Of a stretch of 64,000 nucleotides of DNA, positions 38,802-51,585 are shown piece by piece; position 1 is the first letter of the stretch, and every line of letters starts with the position of its first letter. The stretch is from Urechis unicinctus. Lineage: Eukaryota; Annelida; Polychaeta; Xenopneusta; Urechidae. The notes below the pieces were generated by a model. That model ran no database searches, was not told the origin of the DNA, and was given only the letters and a program-made list of their open reading frames with translations. The translations under genes were made by a program, and so were the position numbers. The stretch spans positions 11,440,880 to 11,504,879 of the forward strand of contig CM067349.1 of the NCBI GenBank assembly GCA_034190875.2, read 5' to 3'.

Positions 38802-39520
38802 CGAATGCGGAAATTACATTCAGTCATCAAGTCGATTAACAGCTGGAATGGACCGCGCGGTAGCAGCCTGATACAGGTGATACCCTTACTGTTGAGTTAA
38901 TATGACAGGGGAGTCGTCGACTCTGCGCGTTGTTTTGCTAAACATTGATGCATACGATTTATGTAGGGGTTAGGCCCATGATACTAGGTGTTACACCTGG
39001 CATGAAGTTAATTGATACGAATATAGCCAGATACATTCCGCTCACTTAGCACCTTCGTTAGTGTTCATTTAAATATGCTAATCTTTATACACGTTTGTAC
39101 ACGCATACGTGCCGCGTGTGAGAGACGCTAACAAAATCCACAGTTCGTTCTGCGTACTTTGCTCAGCAATTTAATACATTCATTTGTAGATGAATGTATA
39201 CTTTGTCGGTTATCAAAATAAAATGCGATGTAAAATGTGCAACTACGAAATCATTATTCTACATGCGGGTGTTGGCTTAAGTCTATACGCATCAGTTTGA
39301 GTGTAATAATGCACAATAGATATAGTCATTTGGCTGAGGACCAAATAGCTATGGTGCGTTGGCTGTATAAATGCGCTATAACAAGAATGTATATTTACTA
39401 GGCCGATGTATATGTTTGCAGCTCGATTTACATCACAGGTCAAGAGTTACAGGTTACGAAACTGATATTTTCCGTGCCACGGCTAAAGCGGCCAAAATAT
39501 CTTGTTTTATTGTGTAAAAG
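38802..39520. other. 719-bp segment present only in the right palindrome arm
   Basis: Left-arm sequence GGTAATATATGGCATG is split here into GGTAATATG ... CCATGGTATG. The related unit at 9.8-9.9 kb also lacks anything of this length at the site, so insertion in the right arm is more likely than deletion in the left. No terminal repeats, target duplication or coding motif were recognised. A 66-codon minus frame (39,243-39,443) is unremarkable. Confidence 0.6.
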
Positions 39521-39843
39521 CCATGGTATGTTTTGTGTCTCACTCTAAACGAATAAATACAGAGGGGCTTTGTCAAATGCTTTGATTAGCAAGTTTCCCT
39601 GTTTATTTATACGGTACATATATTTGAGATTGAATAACGCTGTAGCGATTCTTCTATTAGGGTAGTTAATGTAAAACTGGCTGTCATAGCGAGCCATCAC
39701 TCTAAAAGGCTAATTCATACGTCATTCAGGTATGATGTATTGCCTCCTAACTGCAACTCGCTTGGTTCTCCGTCAGTCGCAGCAGCTTGTAGGAGATAAA
39801 ACGATGCGGTGAATGTCTTCATGTATGGATTAATTGTCAGAAT

Positions 39844-40248
39844 AAGGTATAAATATATTAATTGGCCAAGACCGGGCTCATAATGACATCTAAACCAATT
39901 GGGCGGTCGAAGATCCAGCGTCCTGGAATAATTGTTCATGCATAGTGAGCTAGTGCGTAATAATAAAAGCAACCAAGACGGGGATGATGATACATTTGGT
40001 ATCTACAGGTGTATCGGTGCATGAATTAGAGTAAATTTTTATAATGTTAAATGTTCCTTTTACTCATACCCAATCTCCTGACAACTTTTGCCCACCTATT
40101 TCAAAGATCTGTTTGTTGTCTCGCCATTATAGCATGTTTGCCTTCGGTCGTTTGGTTGAGCAGACGTGGCGTTCTAGTAGTTATCTGTGTAACTGTTGTC
40201 AGGAAAGTTCCTGGTTAAAAGCGCAAACAAAGTCATCGTAACATGCTG
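39844..40248. other. 405-bp segment present only in the right palindrome arm
   Basis: Left-arm GTCAGAATTGTATATACTG corresponds here to GTCAGAAT ... GTATATACTG with about 405 bp between. The word GGTATA occurs near both edges and might be a target duplication, but the fit is imperfect. No element family is recognised. Confidence 0.5.
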
Positions 40249-40989
40249 GTATATACTGTCAATCTGGTGTGGATTAATTGTACATTTTCAGAACAGACTG
40301 CAATGCACATTAACCCGGCTATGGCCACCTAAGCAGTTCACCTAAAGGGATAACACAACTTGGTAACAGAGTGAACACAGACCATATTGTTATGCAACCT
40401 CATTCGATGCGTCTTCTATGAGGCGACCACATTGTCTATGCAATCTCATCCGATTCGTCTTCTATGAGGCGACCACGTTGTCTTGTTTATTCAACGTTAA
40501 GTTGAGCAATGATTCAATATATACGAGCTGTGCATACGAATTTGAGTTTAATTTACTTTTTGGTATAAGGCTAGTGCTGGATGCCAATGTTGAAGTCAGA
40601 CAATGTATTCTGGCAGCCGACAGATGTATGACGTGTCCTATCTGAAGCGTTGCGGCCATATCGTGTATATTACATTGCCATGACGGATGAAAAAGGGGAT
40701 AAAGAAAATAAACAGGTGATCGCGAAAATATGGACCGCGCCTACCCTAGCGCGCAAGCCCTGATTAAACTTGTGGTAGACGAGTGAGCCCTATGAAGTCC
40801 TATGCATATGGGCTATTCTAGGCTTAATATCATGATAGATATTCGGTAAACAGAGGCAGTGAATAATTTAAAGCCAGTCGTTATACGTATCATATAATGC
40901 TTCAATTCTAGTGATATAATGTCAGACCTTGTACAGAAAAATACTAGCTGTCGCTTGTCATGTCTGGCACAATCAGAAGTGCTATTGCA

Positions 40990-42010
40990 ATTTAATAAAA
41001 CCTTTCTAATTGTATAACGTGCTCTCCCTGCCGCGTAGTGATTGGCCCCATTGCCACATACACGCTTGTACAACGGCCGCCAGGAGAGTTAAAAACTCTC
41101 ATCTTTTGTAGTCCACATCCTATTATATCTGGTTATCTACAAAATCATATTATCTGGATATATCGTGCATGAACTTCTTACGTGATATCGTAATGTAACA
41201 TACCGGAATTTCTGACGCGCTATCTTTGGAGTGGAGTGATCAACCCCATTGCATAATACGAGCTTGCACAACGTAGCCTCTTATCTTTGTAGATTGAATC
41301 AGTTGGGACGTACAACGATATATTACGTCCATGTAAATGCACTCCTCTGATGTCTGATTGTGAATCCACACGGATATTTGCCTGATATGTTATTGAAATC
41401 ATTTGTGCATATACGATTGCAGCCCGGCATCTTGAGACGCCACTCGATGAACTCATCAATGGCAAGTACGCAGTTTGTACCGTAAACAATGGAAGTTTTT
41501 TTAGATTCAAATCATATCTGCACAAAAATGCGCAAGCAAATCCGACAGTGACACGATTCTCTTTTTTCGAGGGGCGATAATCTCATCTTTTGATATTTAG
41601 CAGATCTTACAAAATCAACATTATTTACCTAGCACGTTTTATCCAAAGCAAATAAACTTTGTCTTTGACAGCGTCAGGGCTGATAACTTCTTTCGATTTC
41701 TCATATCCGTGCCGTAGAATGTTGCATCAGATCATCGAAACACAATGCTGTCGTGCTTAGACTGCTTGGCAATTTTCCTGGATATCGAATGTTGATCTCA
41801 ATTTAATCGGGTGGGTTATCTTGTGCTTCCATTTCCTCATTATTAATGTCAATGGTCTTGCATATGTTGATTAACAGTGCAAAAATGTATTCCACAAAGC
41901 CAACATTGCAAATACGTGTTAGTTGTTGATTTAAAAGCACAAATTATAATGATCATATGAAAGTGAAATTTAAAAACAATCCCTACAGTGAATAGGATCA
42001 TTCTGCACTT
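40990..42010. other. Diverged local repeats, no gene
   Basis: The words GGCCCCATTGC...CGCTTGTACAACG (41,042-41,075) and ACCCCATTGC...GCTTGCACAACG (41,242-41,275) recur in order. Both are followed by CTCATCTTTTG or CTTATCTTTG and by ACAAAATCA...TTAT words, suggesting an old duplication. Minus-strand frames of 86 and 101 codons lack recognised motifs. Confidence 0.4.
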
Positions 42011-42013
42011 AAC

Positions 42014-42177
42014 CACTACGTGATCACCTCCAATATTATCATTGAGTTGCATATTTGCAACGATGGATCTGAAATCAGTTGTGAACCTTTCTATCAGTTT
42101 TAAACGGAATAGATATGCGCTTTCTATGTTTGATTCATCAGATGTTTTGTGATAAGTTGCATTTAACAGTAAATTAA
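42014..42177 (-). pseudogene. Exon-like fragment, unrecognised
   Basis: Between acceptor GATTGAAG and donor GTG|GTTAAG, the open frame reads NLLLNATYHKTSDESNIES, AYLFRLKLIERFTTDF and RSIVANMQLNDNIGGDHVV. It is part of a 118-codon frame (41,849-42,205) whose ends look non-coding. Composition suggests a real exon. No family is recognised. Confidence 0.3.
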
Positions 42178-42910
42178 CTTCAATCATGACAATAATGAAT
42201 GGCATAAAGACAGATACTTTGTTTTAGATAATAAATCCCAAATCAGAACTTAAACTTAAAAACAATCCTACATTTAAAGTATAGAATCGTACCAGATACC
42301 AACTTCCAAGCTAAGCAGACTGGGATTGATGAACGATTTACCGGCAAAGCAGTCCAGGATAACTGAAAGCACATGGTTTTAGAGTTAGCTGCATCAGCCG
42401 GTCGAAAGCCTCGGTGTAGGAGGTCTGGGCATTGCTTGAAAGTATAAGATGTATATAATGTCTTGTTTGTGATAATTGTTTTAGAATAGAATAGAATCGA
42501 ATTTATTTACTTACAGCAACGGCAACTCATCGATACTGATTGCAAACAAACACATAAACAACAAATCCAGTGCTGCAAGGTAGGGACAATGTAGCCAGGG
42601 GGGTGTCTTCCCATTGTCTCTAAGTAGGCCCTGCACAAAATAGTCTTACGATAACGATGCTAGTGACACTCCAGTGCATTCAAGTGAGAATCATTGTTGA
42701 TCCACCACAACGGGGGCGGGGGCAGGGGGCCGGCAACAAATATCCACACGCTACCAGACCGGGGTGACACTGCTCATGACTGACTTTTCATTAAGGCGCA
42801 CATAAGCACTAATATTAGCTACATTAACAGGTATATAAACATATTGTAGAATATGGAAATAAACAATTTGCATACATTTTGCATACATTTCAGTTATACA
42901 GGTATGTGTG

Positions 42911-43012
<102 letters not shown>

Positions 43013-43100
43013 AGTATACGGTCACATGCATGACACAAAACATAATACAATATTAAGTAAGTTTAATATATATGCGAGTAACATATCAGAGGGTTGGACA

Positions 43101-43628
43101 TTACAGACTACAAATCGCACACTTAACATTGTTGCACTGTACAATATTCAGGTAGGTAGACAACATGCTGTTTCGGACGCTAATTTTAAACTGAGAGATG
43201 GACGACGTAGTGGCGTCATTGAAACACCATTTGTTCCATAATCGGGGAAAACTACGCAAGGGTAGTCTCTCTGCAAAATGTGTTTTAGAGGGTGGTACAT
43301 ATAACAGTTCGGAGTTTCGCATTTCATATTTGCATTTTATTTCATAGTTTCGATGAAAACAGTCGTTAAACGATACAGGCAATTGGTGGTTATTAAGTTC
43401 GCACATAAATACGGCCACGTGATATTCGTATAAGTGTTTCAGTTTCAGTATTCCACAACGCCTGGACAGGGGATCTGTGTGACTGTTATAGGAGGATTTA
43501 TTTATGTAACGTATGGCGCGTTTTTGGAGAAGTTCCGTTTCTTTTAGTACAGAGTCCCGTGCATTACCCCATGTCAGGATGCCGTATGTTATGTATGGGT
43601 GCACCATAGTGAAGTAAAGAGTACGCAA
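43101..43628 (-). pseudogene. Reverse transcriptase C-terminal region (175 codons open)
   Basis: This is the longest intact piece of the retrotransposon. It opens at LRTLYFTMVHPYITYGILTW and continues through ETELLQKRAIRYINKSSYNS, SRRCGILKLKHLYEYHVAVF and RLPLRSFPRLWNKW to CNNVKCAIC. This thumb/connection region is typical of CR1- and Jockey-group elements of invertebrates and lower chordates. It joins the FADD-containing segment (43,710-44,021) after a frameshift near 43,640-43,780. Confidence 0.85.
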
Positions 43629-45119
43629 GATTGGGGGAGCATGTATTTGACTTGTTTGATAGCTAATAGAGCGCGAGAGAGTTTAGTGTTGATGTACATG
43701 GCATGTGGTTTACATGATAGATGCTCGTCGATAAATATACCAAGAAGCTTGTAAGGGTTGCCCTGCACCTACTCTTGCAACGCATTGACCATTGATTTTC
43801 CGAACACGCTCATTTATGTTAATGTTTGCAGATTTATAAGTTGGTCTAAATACAATATATTTAGTTTTATTGGTATTGCGAAATAACTTATTGGCACAAA
43901 ACCAGTCATGTAATTTTCCAATGGCCTCATTAGCCGTACAAACGAGAGTATTTAGGTCACAAGAAGAAGTCAGTAGTGTAGTATCGTCCGCAAACGAGAG
44001 AAGGTCTGCAGGGCATGACATAGATAAGTCATTGACGTATAATTGGAAAAGAAGCGGGCCAAGTATTGACCATTGTGTTCATCGGCTTCTGTGTATTGAA
44101 ATCGACCGGTTAAGTAGCTTTTGAACCATGTAAGCGCTATCCCCCTTATCCCAAGTCTGGACATTTTTTCCAAGAGTATACCGTGGTCTATCATGTGAAA
44201 GGCTTTGGAAAGATCACAAAATACTGCGAGTGTTTACTCTTTCGGCGAAGTATTGGATGAAATATCGCATTTTTTAAGTAACTGTAAAATGGGATGAACT
44301 GTACAGTGATGTTTTCTAAAGCCATATTGATGTTTATATAGTATGCTATGAGTATTTAAGAAATTATTAATTCTATGGTACATCAATTTTTCAAGAAGTT
44401 TAGAGAATGCAGGCAATAAGCTTATAGGGGGGTAGTTATCCATTTAACATGGGTCGGATGACTTGTGGATTGGGATTACTTTTGCAGTTTTTAATTTATC
44501 AGGAACTATACCCGTCGTCAGGGATAGGTTGAAGATATAGGTCAAGGGAAAGGCACTATTTGTTGTATAGATTCTTTTACAAACTTTGTAGTTATGTCGT
44601 CATGCCCTGAACTTTGTTTTGTCTTTAAGATGTTGGCCACTGCAATCAGTTCATGTGGTTTAACGGGTTCAATGAATACACTTTGCGCGGGGCTATTAAT
44701 GAAATAATCTGAAAAGCGTTTATTAGTATCCGGTAAGTTATCATGTTAATTGCAACTTATGTTTACAAAGAAGTTGTTAAACTCATTGGCGATCGTTGAT
44801 TTATCTGTAATGTTATGTTTATCGATGACTATTGATCTTGGAAACTGGGGTTTGTTTGTTGCGTTTCCCATTACCTGTTTTAGTACGGCCCACGTTTCTT
44901 TTATATTGGATTTATGTTCATTAATCATAGTAGTCTTTCTTTTGCTGCCGTTATATTCGGTTATACGTGTTATTGTATTGTTTATATTTGTAAGTGTTAT
45001 GAATATCTGGTTTGGTTTTCATCAATTTATAAAGCTTATTTTTACGTCGGGTTGATTTGATTAAGCCAGAGGTTTTCCAATCTCATGGCACAACTCGTAT
45101 ATAGGGACATAAAGAGCCA

Positions 45120-45950
45120 TTTAACTATAAGATCTTTTTTATTTTACAAAAAAGCAGAATAAAACATACGGTTAAGTTTAAGTTTTCAAATGCTAATCCA
45201 TCTTTTGTTGACGACAATCTGGCACGCATTTAAGATACAAATTAAATTCTGTTCTGCCACTGCATATAATGATGGTAAATCAATATATTGAATACAGGCT
45301 AGCCAAAACGGCGGTGTATGCACTCATTTACAACAGTCACTGCTCACTAGCATAGAAACAGCTCTCGTTTCAAATGTAGATTTTGAGTTGACATTAGGTT
45401 ACGGTTTAAAGAGTGCTATGCATTCTATTGAAAGCCACGTTGCCTCAGATTTAAATATATGGTTATCTACCTCGCTGATTTTCTTTCATCTATTCTGGTC
45501 TTCTCCGTTGCACGAAGAGGAACAATTACTACCATATCCCTTGAAATGTTTGTTTGAGTGATATATAAAACGATCAGCTGAGAAGAATACTGGTATTCAG
45601 GGAAAGGGAATGCTAAGTCAATCCATCTTTTCCTCCTTAGTGATGAAAACATCTTTATAAATATTTGTTGCGCCACGTATTCGAAAAGGCTTAGCATGTT
45701 GATTCAGCACCTTCAATGGCGATCGATCGGGCTCGCGACTAAAAAGAATCGCCATGTCCTAAATACATGATTATATACACGGTTTGTCCGAGGCAGGTGT
45801 TCTTTGAAGGAATAGAGAACGTTCGAAACGATTGTCGACATATCTAATCACAACAAAGATAACTGAATGATGCCTACCTGCTTAAATGTTGCAACACACA
45901 GAGCGCCTTGGTCATTCGGTTGCTAAATATATATTAACGTAAAATGAAAT
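45120..45950. other. No gene recognised
   Basis: The stretch between the retrotransposon and the next repeat copy has no recognised landmark or protein motif. A 76-codon minus frame (45,467-45,697) is unassigned. Confidence 0.4.
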
Positions 45951-45959
45951 TCGTTAACA

Positions 45960-48900
45960 AAGGATAACAGGTGTATCCGGTTCCACAACACATCAGTTAC
46001 AGAGAGCTCTTAGGAAGGATGCTGCTGTGCATTGGCATTTGTGGAACTCGAAATATACCTACAATTGCACAAATGGCAAACGCTTAGCTGGAAAGGTTAG
46101 CACGCTTTGCTTTATTCATGTACTGTCTACCTATTTAAGTTTGAGCAAATTATATTAAACATATTACCCTAATGAAGCCTATTAGTATACTTGCGTCAAT
46201 ATTCGATTGCAGATATAACAATGGCAACAGACGGAGTGTACATAACATCATCGTTCTATTCATCAAAGGTTGCTGCCAACGGATAGGGCCGCTGCTACAA
46301 ATATAGCCTACTCTGGACGATAGTGCTTCATCATTCAGAGGCTTTATAGATTATACTTCAAGCCCATTGCCTTTTTCTATAAATACGGATGTATTTAGCT
46401 GCTTGTATGAATTGATATCAAATTGATTCGTCGCTAAATGCTTTTAACAAGCTTATATAAGTTGTGCGAGCTGATTTATGTCAATATATTTATAAGCGTT
46501 TGGAGGCTATTACTGCGGATAAATGACACAAGACATTCACAACGAGACCTGTACAATTGTTAATGTGTTTGTATATTTTAGGCTCTAGAATTTGGGCGTT
46601 TTTAGTTATCAATGACATTGGTATCTTTATACTTGTTCTGGCACTATGACAGATACGGTTAATTAATTATTGTCAGCTATTATCGACAGTTGCAACAACA
46701 GCATTATCTATTCGCTAACCATACATGTTAGATTAAAAGGTCAATTCTCATGTCAGCCACTTCTAATACGGAGGCGGGGATGTGTCACGACTGATCGGAA
46801 TAATTGATTACGGCCCACATACATGGCAGCACCGGACCCGCTTGCCTTATATGCTGTGCCGCATGTAAATAGTCTAATCTGATCAATGTCATTACCGAGT
46901 GCCAGGTACATTGGTCACGCAAATTTTACTATGATGTTAACTACTTTATGTCATTAGACTCTATACACAGTGAAAATGTTATAGTTGTTGTTACAAATGA
47001 AGTCGGTTTATCGTACAGGCTGATTTATCGTTTTATAAATCAAACATGATCTGCATTGTTGCATTTGTGCTCGACAATTTAGCTAGATATTAGAACACAA
47101 CGCGTCATTTGGACTTTCGCTGAGATATAAGGCTACATATTGAAATCATAACTTTGTAGAATGCTCTCGGAGACTTGAGTTATAGGTACTCAGAAGCACA
47201 AAAGAAAATCAACTTTACAATACTATCATCGAATCCATGAATCATTTTGTACACCTGCTTGAGGCAGCAATGGCACACGCCGCTATCGTCGTTGGTAACA
47301 TAGCTCAGACATACAGAATATGGGCATGCCTCTGTATTCTGTCGGATATATCTACGTCCTGTTCAAGGTCATGTGATCACATCTCTTAGGCATATTCTCC
47401 ACGGGCCTAACATGTGCATTGTGAAGTCCGAAAAAAATGTCGTTTCTGCTGTTGCTCTGCATTGTTAAATGGATTTTAAAGACTTAACAATTAAGTCAAA
47501 ACCTCGACTCATGTCCCGTCAGCGTTTCCATTTGATTATCACCGTAATTAGGCCCATTTGTGGCTAAAGCGCACTTATAATTGCATCAAGCCGTAGCAAG
47601 GCATAATAATCCGATTATCTCAATATATAAGCTACAAGATGGAGACAAGGTGACCAGGGATAGTTTTTCGCAACTGGTAAACAACATTTCTTCGCTAATA
47701 TTTGCCTATCGTCACTGCACAGTTATCTTCAACACTGTCATATTATATTTTGTGGCATGTTTACTATTGTTCTTCGAACAAATGGAACAACCATTTACTG
47801 AATCGACCGAAACATTGGCTCTCTACACCCACGAGTTTGTCTCGTCAATTGTTTGTAATTATCTAATTTGTAACGGCTGAGATCCAGATGCTATTTATAA
47901 GGACCCGAAACACTATGATATAAGGAAGCCCACCAAAGCGCAAATGAACGCAGCGGAATCAGATTTTGTCACTTTAATCCGTGGAGTCAGGAGTGCATAA
48001 AAGGTAATGCTTTAGTGCTGATGACGTATTACAACTGCTCATAGAAGAGAATAATTCACACATGACGAATACTCCTCAGAGAAAGAAAATTGAGCCTCAA
48101 CCCCTATTCAAATCTGGGAAGAGGTATTATAAAAAGTCAAGAAGTCCAAGCGGCTGCTGCTAGTTAAAGTTAAGTTGATTATTTGCATATGACTTTTATA
48201 ATTGTTCGATGTATGGGTGAAGTTAAATCAATTCATTTGTGGCACTTACTCATTTACTGGAATTAACCGTGACATTGTCAATGCATCCGTTGGTGGCACA
48301 GCAGACGCGCAACACAATCTGTCGTCAATTACTTTAAGCATTCAATCTAAGTTCATGCGTACGTCTAAGAACCTGTGACACGCTGTTCACTTAACACCAC
48401 TTTAGATGTATCAATTTATCGATCATGTGCCAGCAAGCGCAGCTCCAGAGTGATAATCATTCATAATTTCGGCCCTCCTCGTCTAAATGAGTGCGCTTCA
48501 TACACGACGGCTAATCCAGTAGGTGATTCATATAACGGTCTACACTGCATCTACCTTCCTGAGTAAACATGGCGCAGTACAACTTGTTCTTCATTTTAGT
48601 CCAGCGTGCATTGAATAATGAATAGCTCGGCTATAGGGATCTGTTTTCTTACCGCTAGTATGAATGAAGAGTGACTTTCAATAACACGTCACGCAAAGGT
48701 TCGTGCGGCTTCATAATCACACATCAGGGGTGTGTGGGTGACGGCGAGCACTTTGAAGGGCAAATTATATCCTAGTACATGCTCGATGAATCAAACATTA
48801 TAGGTAGAGGAATACAAAGGAAACTATGCTAGTCACCCATTAAGATATCTACCACATATGACGGACGGGCTTTTTTGATGAAGTAGGTCTTTGTTTGGAT

Positions 48901-49303
48901 AAGTACATGGTATCTGATTATTGTTTCAAACAGGAGAAAAGGAGAAAACTAATAGCATCATGATATGTACAAAGTTCTATCAATTCTCTTCGCTGTTATT
49001 GATACGTGCTAATTTAGATATTGAAACAATATGCCCCGCTATCATGAAATGCGGAAATACGGTTACGCGTGCTAAAAGTCGTAGCACAATTATTAGATAA
49101 TATCGACAAATAGGCCATTAACGCGTACGTCATGGTGTACGAGGCAATGTCCCTAGAGATTGCTACTCTCAACTTGTAAATTTACCCAAACATGGTTAGC
49201 TGCACCCACGAGTCGGCTTCATGAATGTTTGTTTTTCATCTGGTTGGTCCAAGTTGAAATCCGGTTGATGCTGTTTATAAGGACTCCAACAGGGCCCGAT
49301 TAT
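45960..49303 (+). repeat. Large repeat family copy up to the transposon insertion
   Basis: The order is the block shared with 31.6 kb, then ATTGTTAATGTG (about 46,555), TCAATGACATTGGTATC (about 46,610), GTTACAAATGAAGTCGG (about 46,988), ACCGTAATTAGG (about 47,540), then variant X blocks (47,585-48,780, best match 21.1-22.9 kb). Variant Y blocks follow from GTCACCCATTAAGATATC (about 48,832; best match 6.3-6.8 kb) and stop inside GGGCCCGATTAT at 49,303. The X-then-Y arrangement implies the array holds at least two subtypes of unit in tandem. Confidence 0.8.
49299..49303 (+). repeat. Left target-site duplication ATTAT
   Basis: ATTAT lies immediately before the CAGGTC terminus and is repeated after the element at 52,400-52,404. 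The uninterrupted homologous site at about 6,812 reads GGGCCCGATTATAAATGAG, which confirms the insertion point. Confidence 0.8.
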
Positions 49304-49356
49304 CAGGTCAAAGACGACCGGAGACGGAAGTACCTACCTCAAACAAAGTATGTACT
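49304..49356 (+). repeat. Left terminal inverted repeat (imperfect)
   Basis: CAGGTC is followed by a variable 16-18 bp and then AAGTACCTACCTCAAACAAAGT. The counterpart is at 52,343-52,399. Only the outer six bases and the inner block are well conserved. Confidence 0.65.
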
Positions 49357-49399
49357 TCGTTCCTAGTACGCGCACTTGGATTGAAGTATGCATACATAA

Positions 49400-51040
49400 T
49401 CTTTAATTTTCTGTTATGCAAATTGTGACATCATTTACTGAGATTTGGTTGGGTAAAATCATGGAAATCCCCTCAGTTTTGTGACCATATTTAGCGTTAC
49501 ACGTGTAAGAGAGGCTTTTCTACGCGTTTTCAAACTTCAGCGGTCATTGCGTGTCTTTCCTGAAGACTGATGAGGCAAGAATCATTTTTGGTTAAGTAAC
49601 GATCTTACTTTTGTGGAGCATAGTTTGTCTAGATTACATGAAATATAGCTTAGTGAAAATTGTATGGCATATTTGTGACTTATGGATGATAACATCACAC
49701 CCCTTGTTAATCCATTTGCACACCTGATATCGAAGTACGCCGTACCATGATTGTTTCAAATTTTGCTTGTTGACCACCCGGGTCTGATTGAGAGTGTTTA
49801 TATACGTGTTCAGTTGTGTTTAAAAATGACTGTTCTTCTCAAATAGAATAACAAAGCAACCAGGTGTTTGATATTGAACAGAATGCCCCCCAACACACAA
49901 CAACAGTAAGTTTTCATACTTTTGTTGGCCTGTTCTGTTTGAGTTTTTGAAACTTTTCTTCTTGTTTTAATTTGATGTAAGGTTATTATTTAGGGCTTTT
50001 ACAGATGGAAACGAGCATCATTACATATGTAATGAACAAAATCATTTTAGCATACTTAAGGTTTAATATATATGTTAACAAAATCATGGGGTCACCGATC
50101 AGGTTGTATTACAATTTACTTGGCTTTATTACAATTACTTCCATAGCAATGTGGACAGTGGTCATAAGAATATTCCTCATCTGTAAACTTCATGATGGTG
50201 TTTATCCTACATGCTTCTTATAATTGAGTTTCTATCGGCAAAATCATATGCCTTTAACAATATATCATGCAGATTCATATTTTGTGAAGGAGTGGAGGAA
50301 CAGCAATGTTTGTTTTTTTATTTTAGAAATAATTCTCAAGTAGCAAATTGTGTTCAAAATGACATACGTAAAATATTCGGTATTACATAATAGTAATCCC
50401 CGAGTGCAGGTACACTACAAATTAATTACCAGTATTTCAATGAGGCAGATAATGATAACAAGTATGGTAACGTTAGGACTGTTTGACAGCTAAAGGTATA
50501 TATATGATGTTGATGCAATAAGTGAGATACATAACTATGATATGTCTAGGACAGGTTGCATAACGCAAGGTAAAGCTACTTTAATTGGTCATGACACAGA
50601 TAGGATTAATTGATATGCCTATACATGTACAGACATACATATTACAACAGCGAATGTTGAATGACAAAACTAGAGGAAAGCATGTGCAAAAGGTGGGATG
50701 GCAATGAAAACGGGAAGTGGGGGAGGGGTTTGGTGCAGAGAGCAAATCGATGTGATGTCGTTGAAATCTAATTCCGAAAGACAAAGAATTCTAAAGACAT
50801 AGAAGCGCTGGTTACCTGACCTTATCCGCGCGGGATTTAATTGGGACAATCTCTTCACTTCCAAGGAGGAAAGATAAGAACTTATGCGATAGCATTTACA
50901 AATTCGACCCCGCACAAAATGCGGCTGGAGCGGTTTCCTGCCCTAACCTATTTTTTCATGAAAACGGAATCCAGAATAAAATATTCTCTCTGTGTCTCTG
51001 TTGTTTGGAATGGAATATATTGAGAACAATTATTTAAACT
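49400..51040. other. Left and middle interior of the DNA transposon
   Basis: No motif is recognised. The plus-strand frame at 50,005-50,223 (72 codons) is hydrophobic, and two minus-strand frames at 50,581-50,915 overlap each other in different frames. The words AAGTACGCC and TTGTTTCA recur at about 49,733 and 51,990, hinting at subterminal repeats. Confidence 0.35.
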
Positions 51041-51049
51041 TTCAGGGAT

Positions 51050-51585
51050 CTAAAGTGGAAGCACCACACAGGTAAAATACCTATTGCATACATATCTGAG
51101 GGTATTGAATGTCGCGAGAGCAGAAAAGAGAGTAAGAGGATAATATGCACAAAGTCTTATGAACTTGTTCAGCTGTGTGAGGGCAATATTCTGGTTGAGT
51201 ATATAGCCGAGAACAATAAAAGATGGGTTAATTGTTCCGGCGAGACCTGGTACACCCATCACAGGCATAGCTTCTTCGTTGACAGAGACGAAACAAACTT
51301 TCAGGGGCTTGGAAGGCGGCTACACGGACCCATCACTAACGGCTAAAGGAATGTTCAAGTCTGGATAGATTTCATCCACTTCGTCAATGGATGATTGACA
51401 GAACTTAGGAGCTGTATTTGTATTATGGACAGAATCGTTTTTACCAACCAAATCCAACAGTTTTTCTTTGACACCACTTAGAAATTTTTGATTTCAGGTT
51501 TTCAGTTTCCAAACATCCCCATTGCGAATGAAGGCTTTCAGAAGCACACCGTTTTGAAAATGGCATGGCCAATAGCTGTTCAATT
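51050..51585 (-). pseudogene. Decayed coding exon inside the DNA transposon, unrecognised
   Basis: Following acceptor GTTTTCCAG, one frame runs 178 codons with only two stops: LNSYWPCHFQNGVLLKAFIR, NGDVWKLKT-stop, FLSGVKEKLLDLVGKND, TAPKFCQSSIDEVDEIYPD, LAVSDGSV-stop, PPSKPLKVCFVSVNEEAMP, and VMGVPGLAGTINPSFIVLGY. This continuity is far above chance, so it was coding. The last 50 codons (after GYI) look less protein-like and may be past a splice donor. The product may be the element's own protein or captured host sequence. Confidence 0.5.

Larger units (their letters stand above)
37727..40963 (-). repeat. Right arm of the large imperfect palindrome
   Basis: The arm is the reverse complement of 32,885-34,975, beginning CTGGCTACAGATGCAACCC and ending CTAGCTGTCGCTTGTCATG. 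It is 1.15 kb longer than the left arm because of two segments absent from the left: 38,802-39,520 and 39,844-40,248. Apart from these the match is almost continuous. Confidence 0.9.

Noticed and set aside
32885-40963. Palindrome arms as long terminal repeats of a retroelement
   Set aside because: The arms are inverted, not direct, and the spacer carries no gag, protease or reverse transcriptase.
44750-45055. 101-codon plus-strand frame over the retrotransposon
   Set aside because: It is the antisense shadow of the minus-strand retrotransposon coding region.
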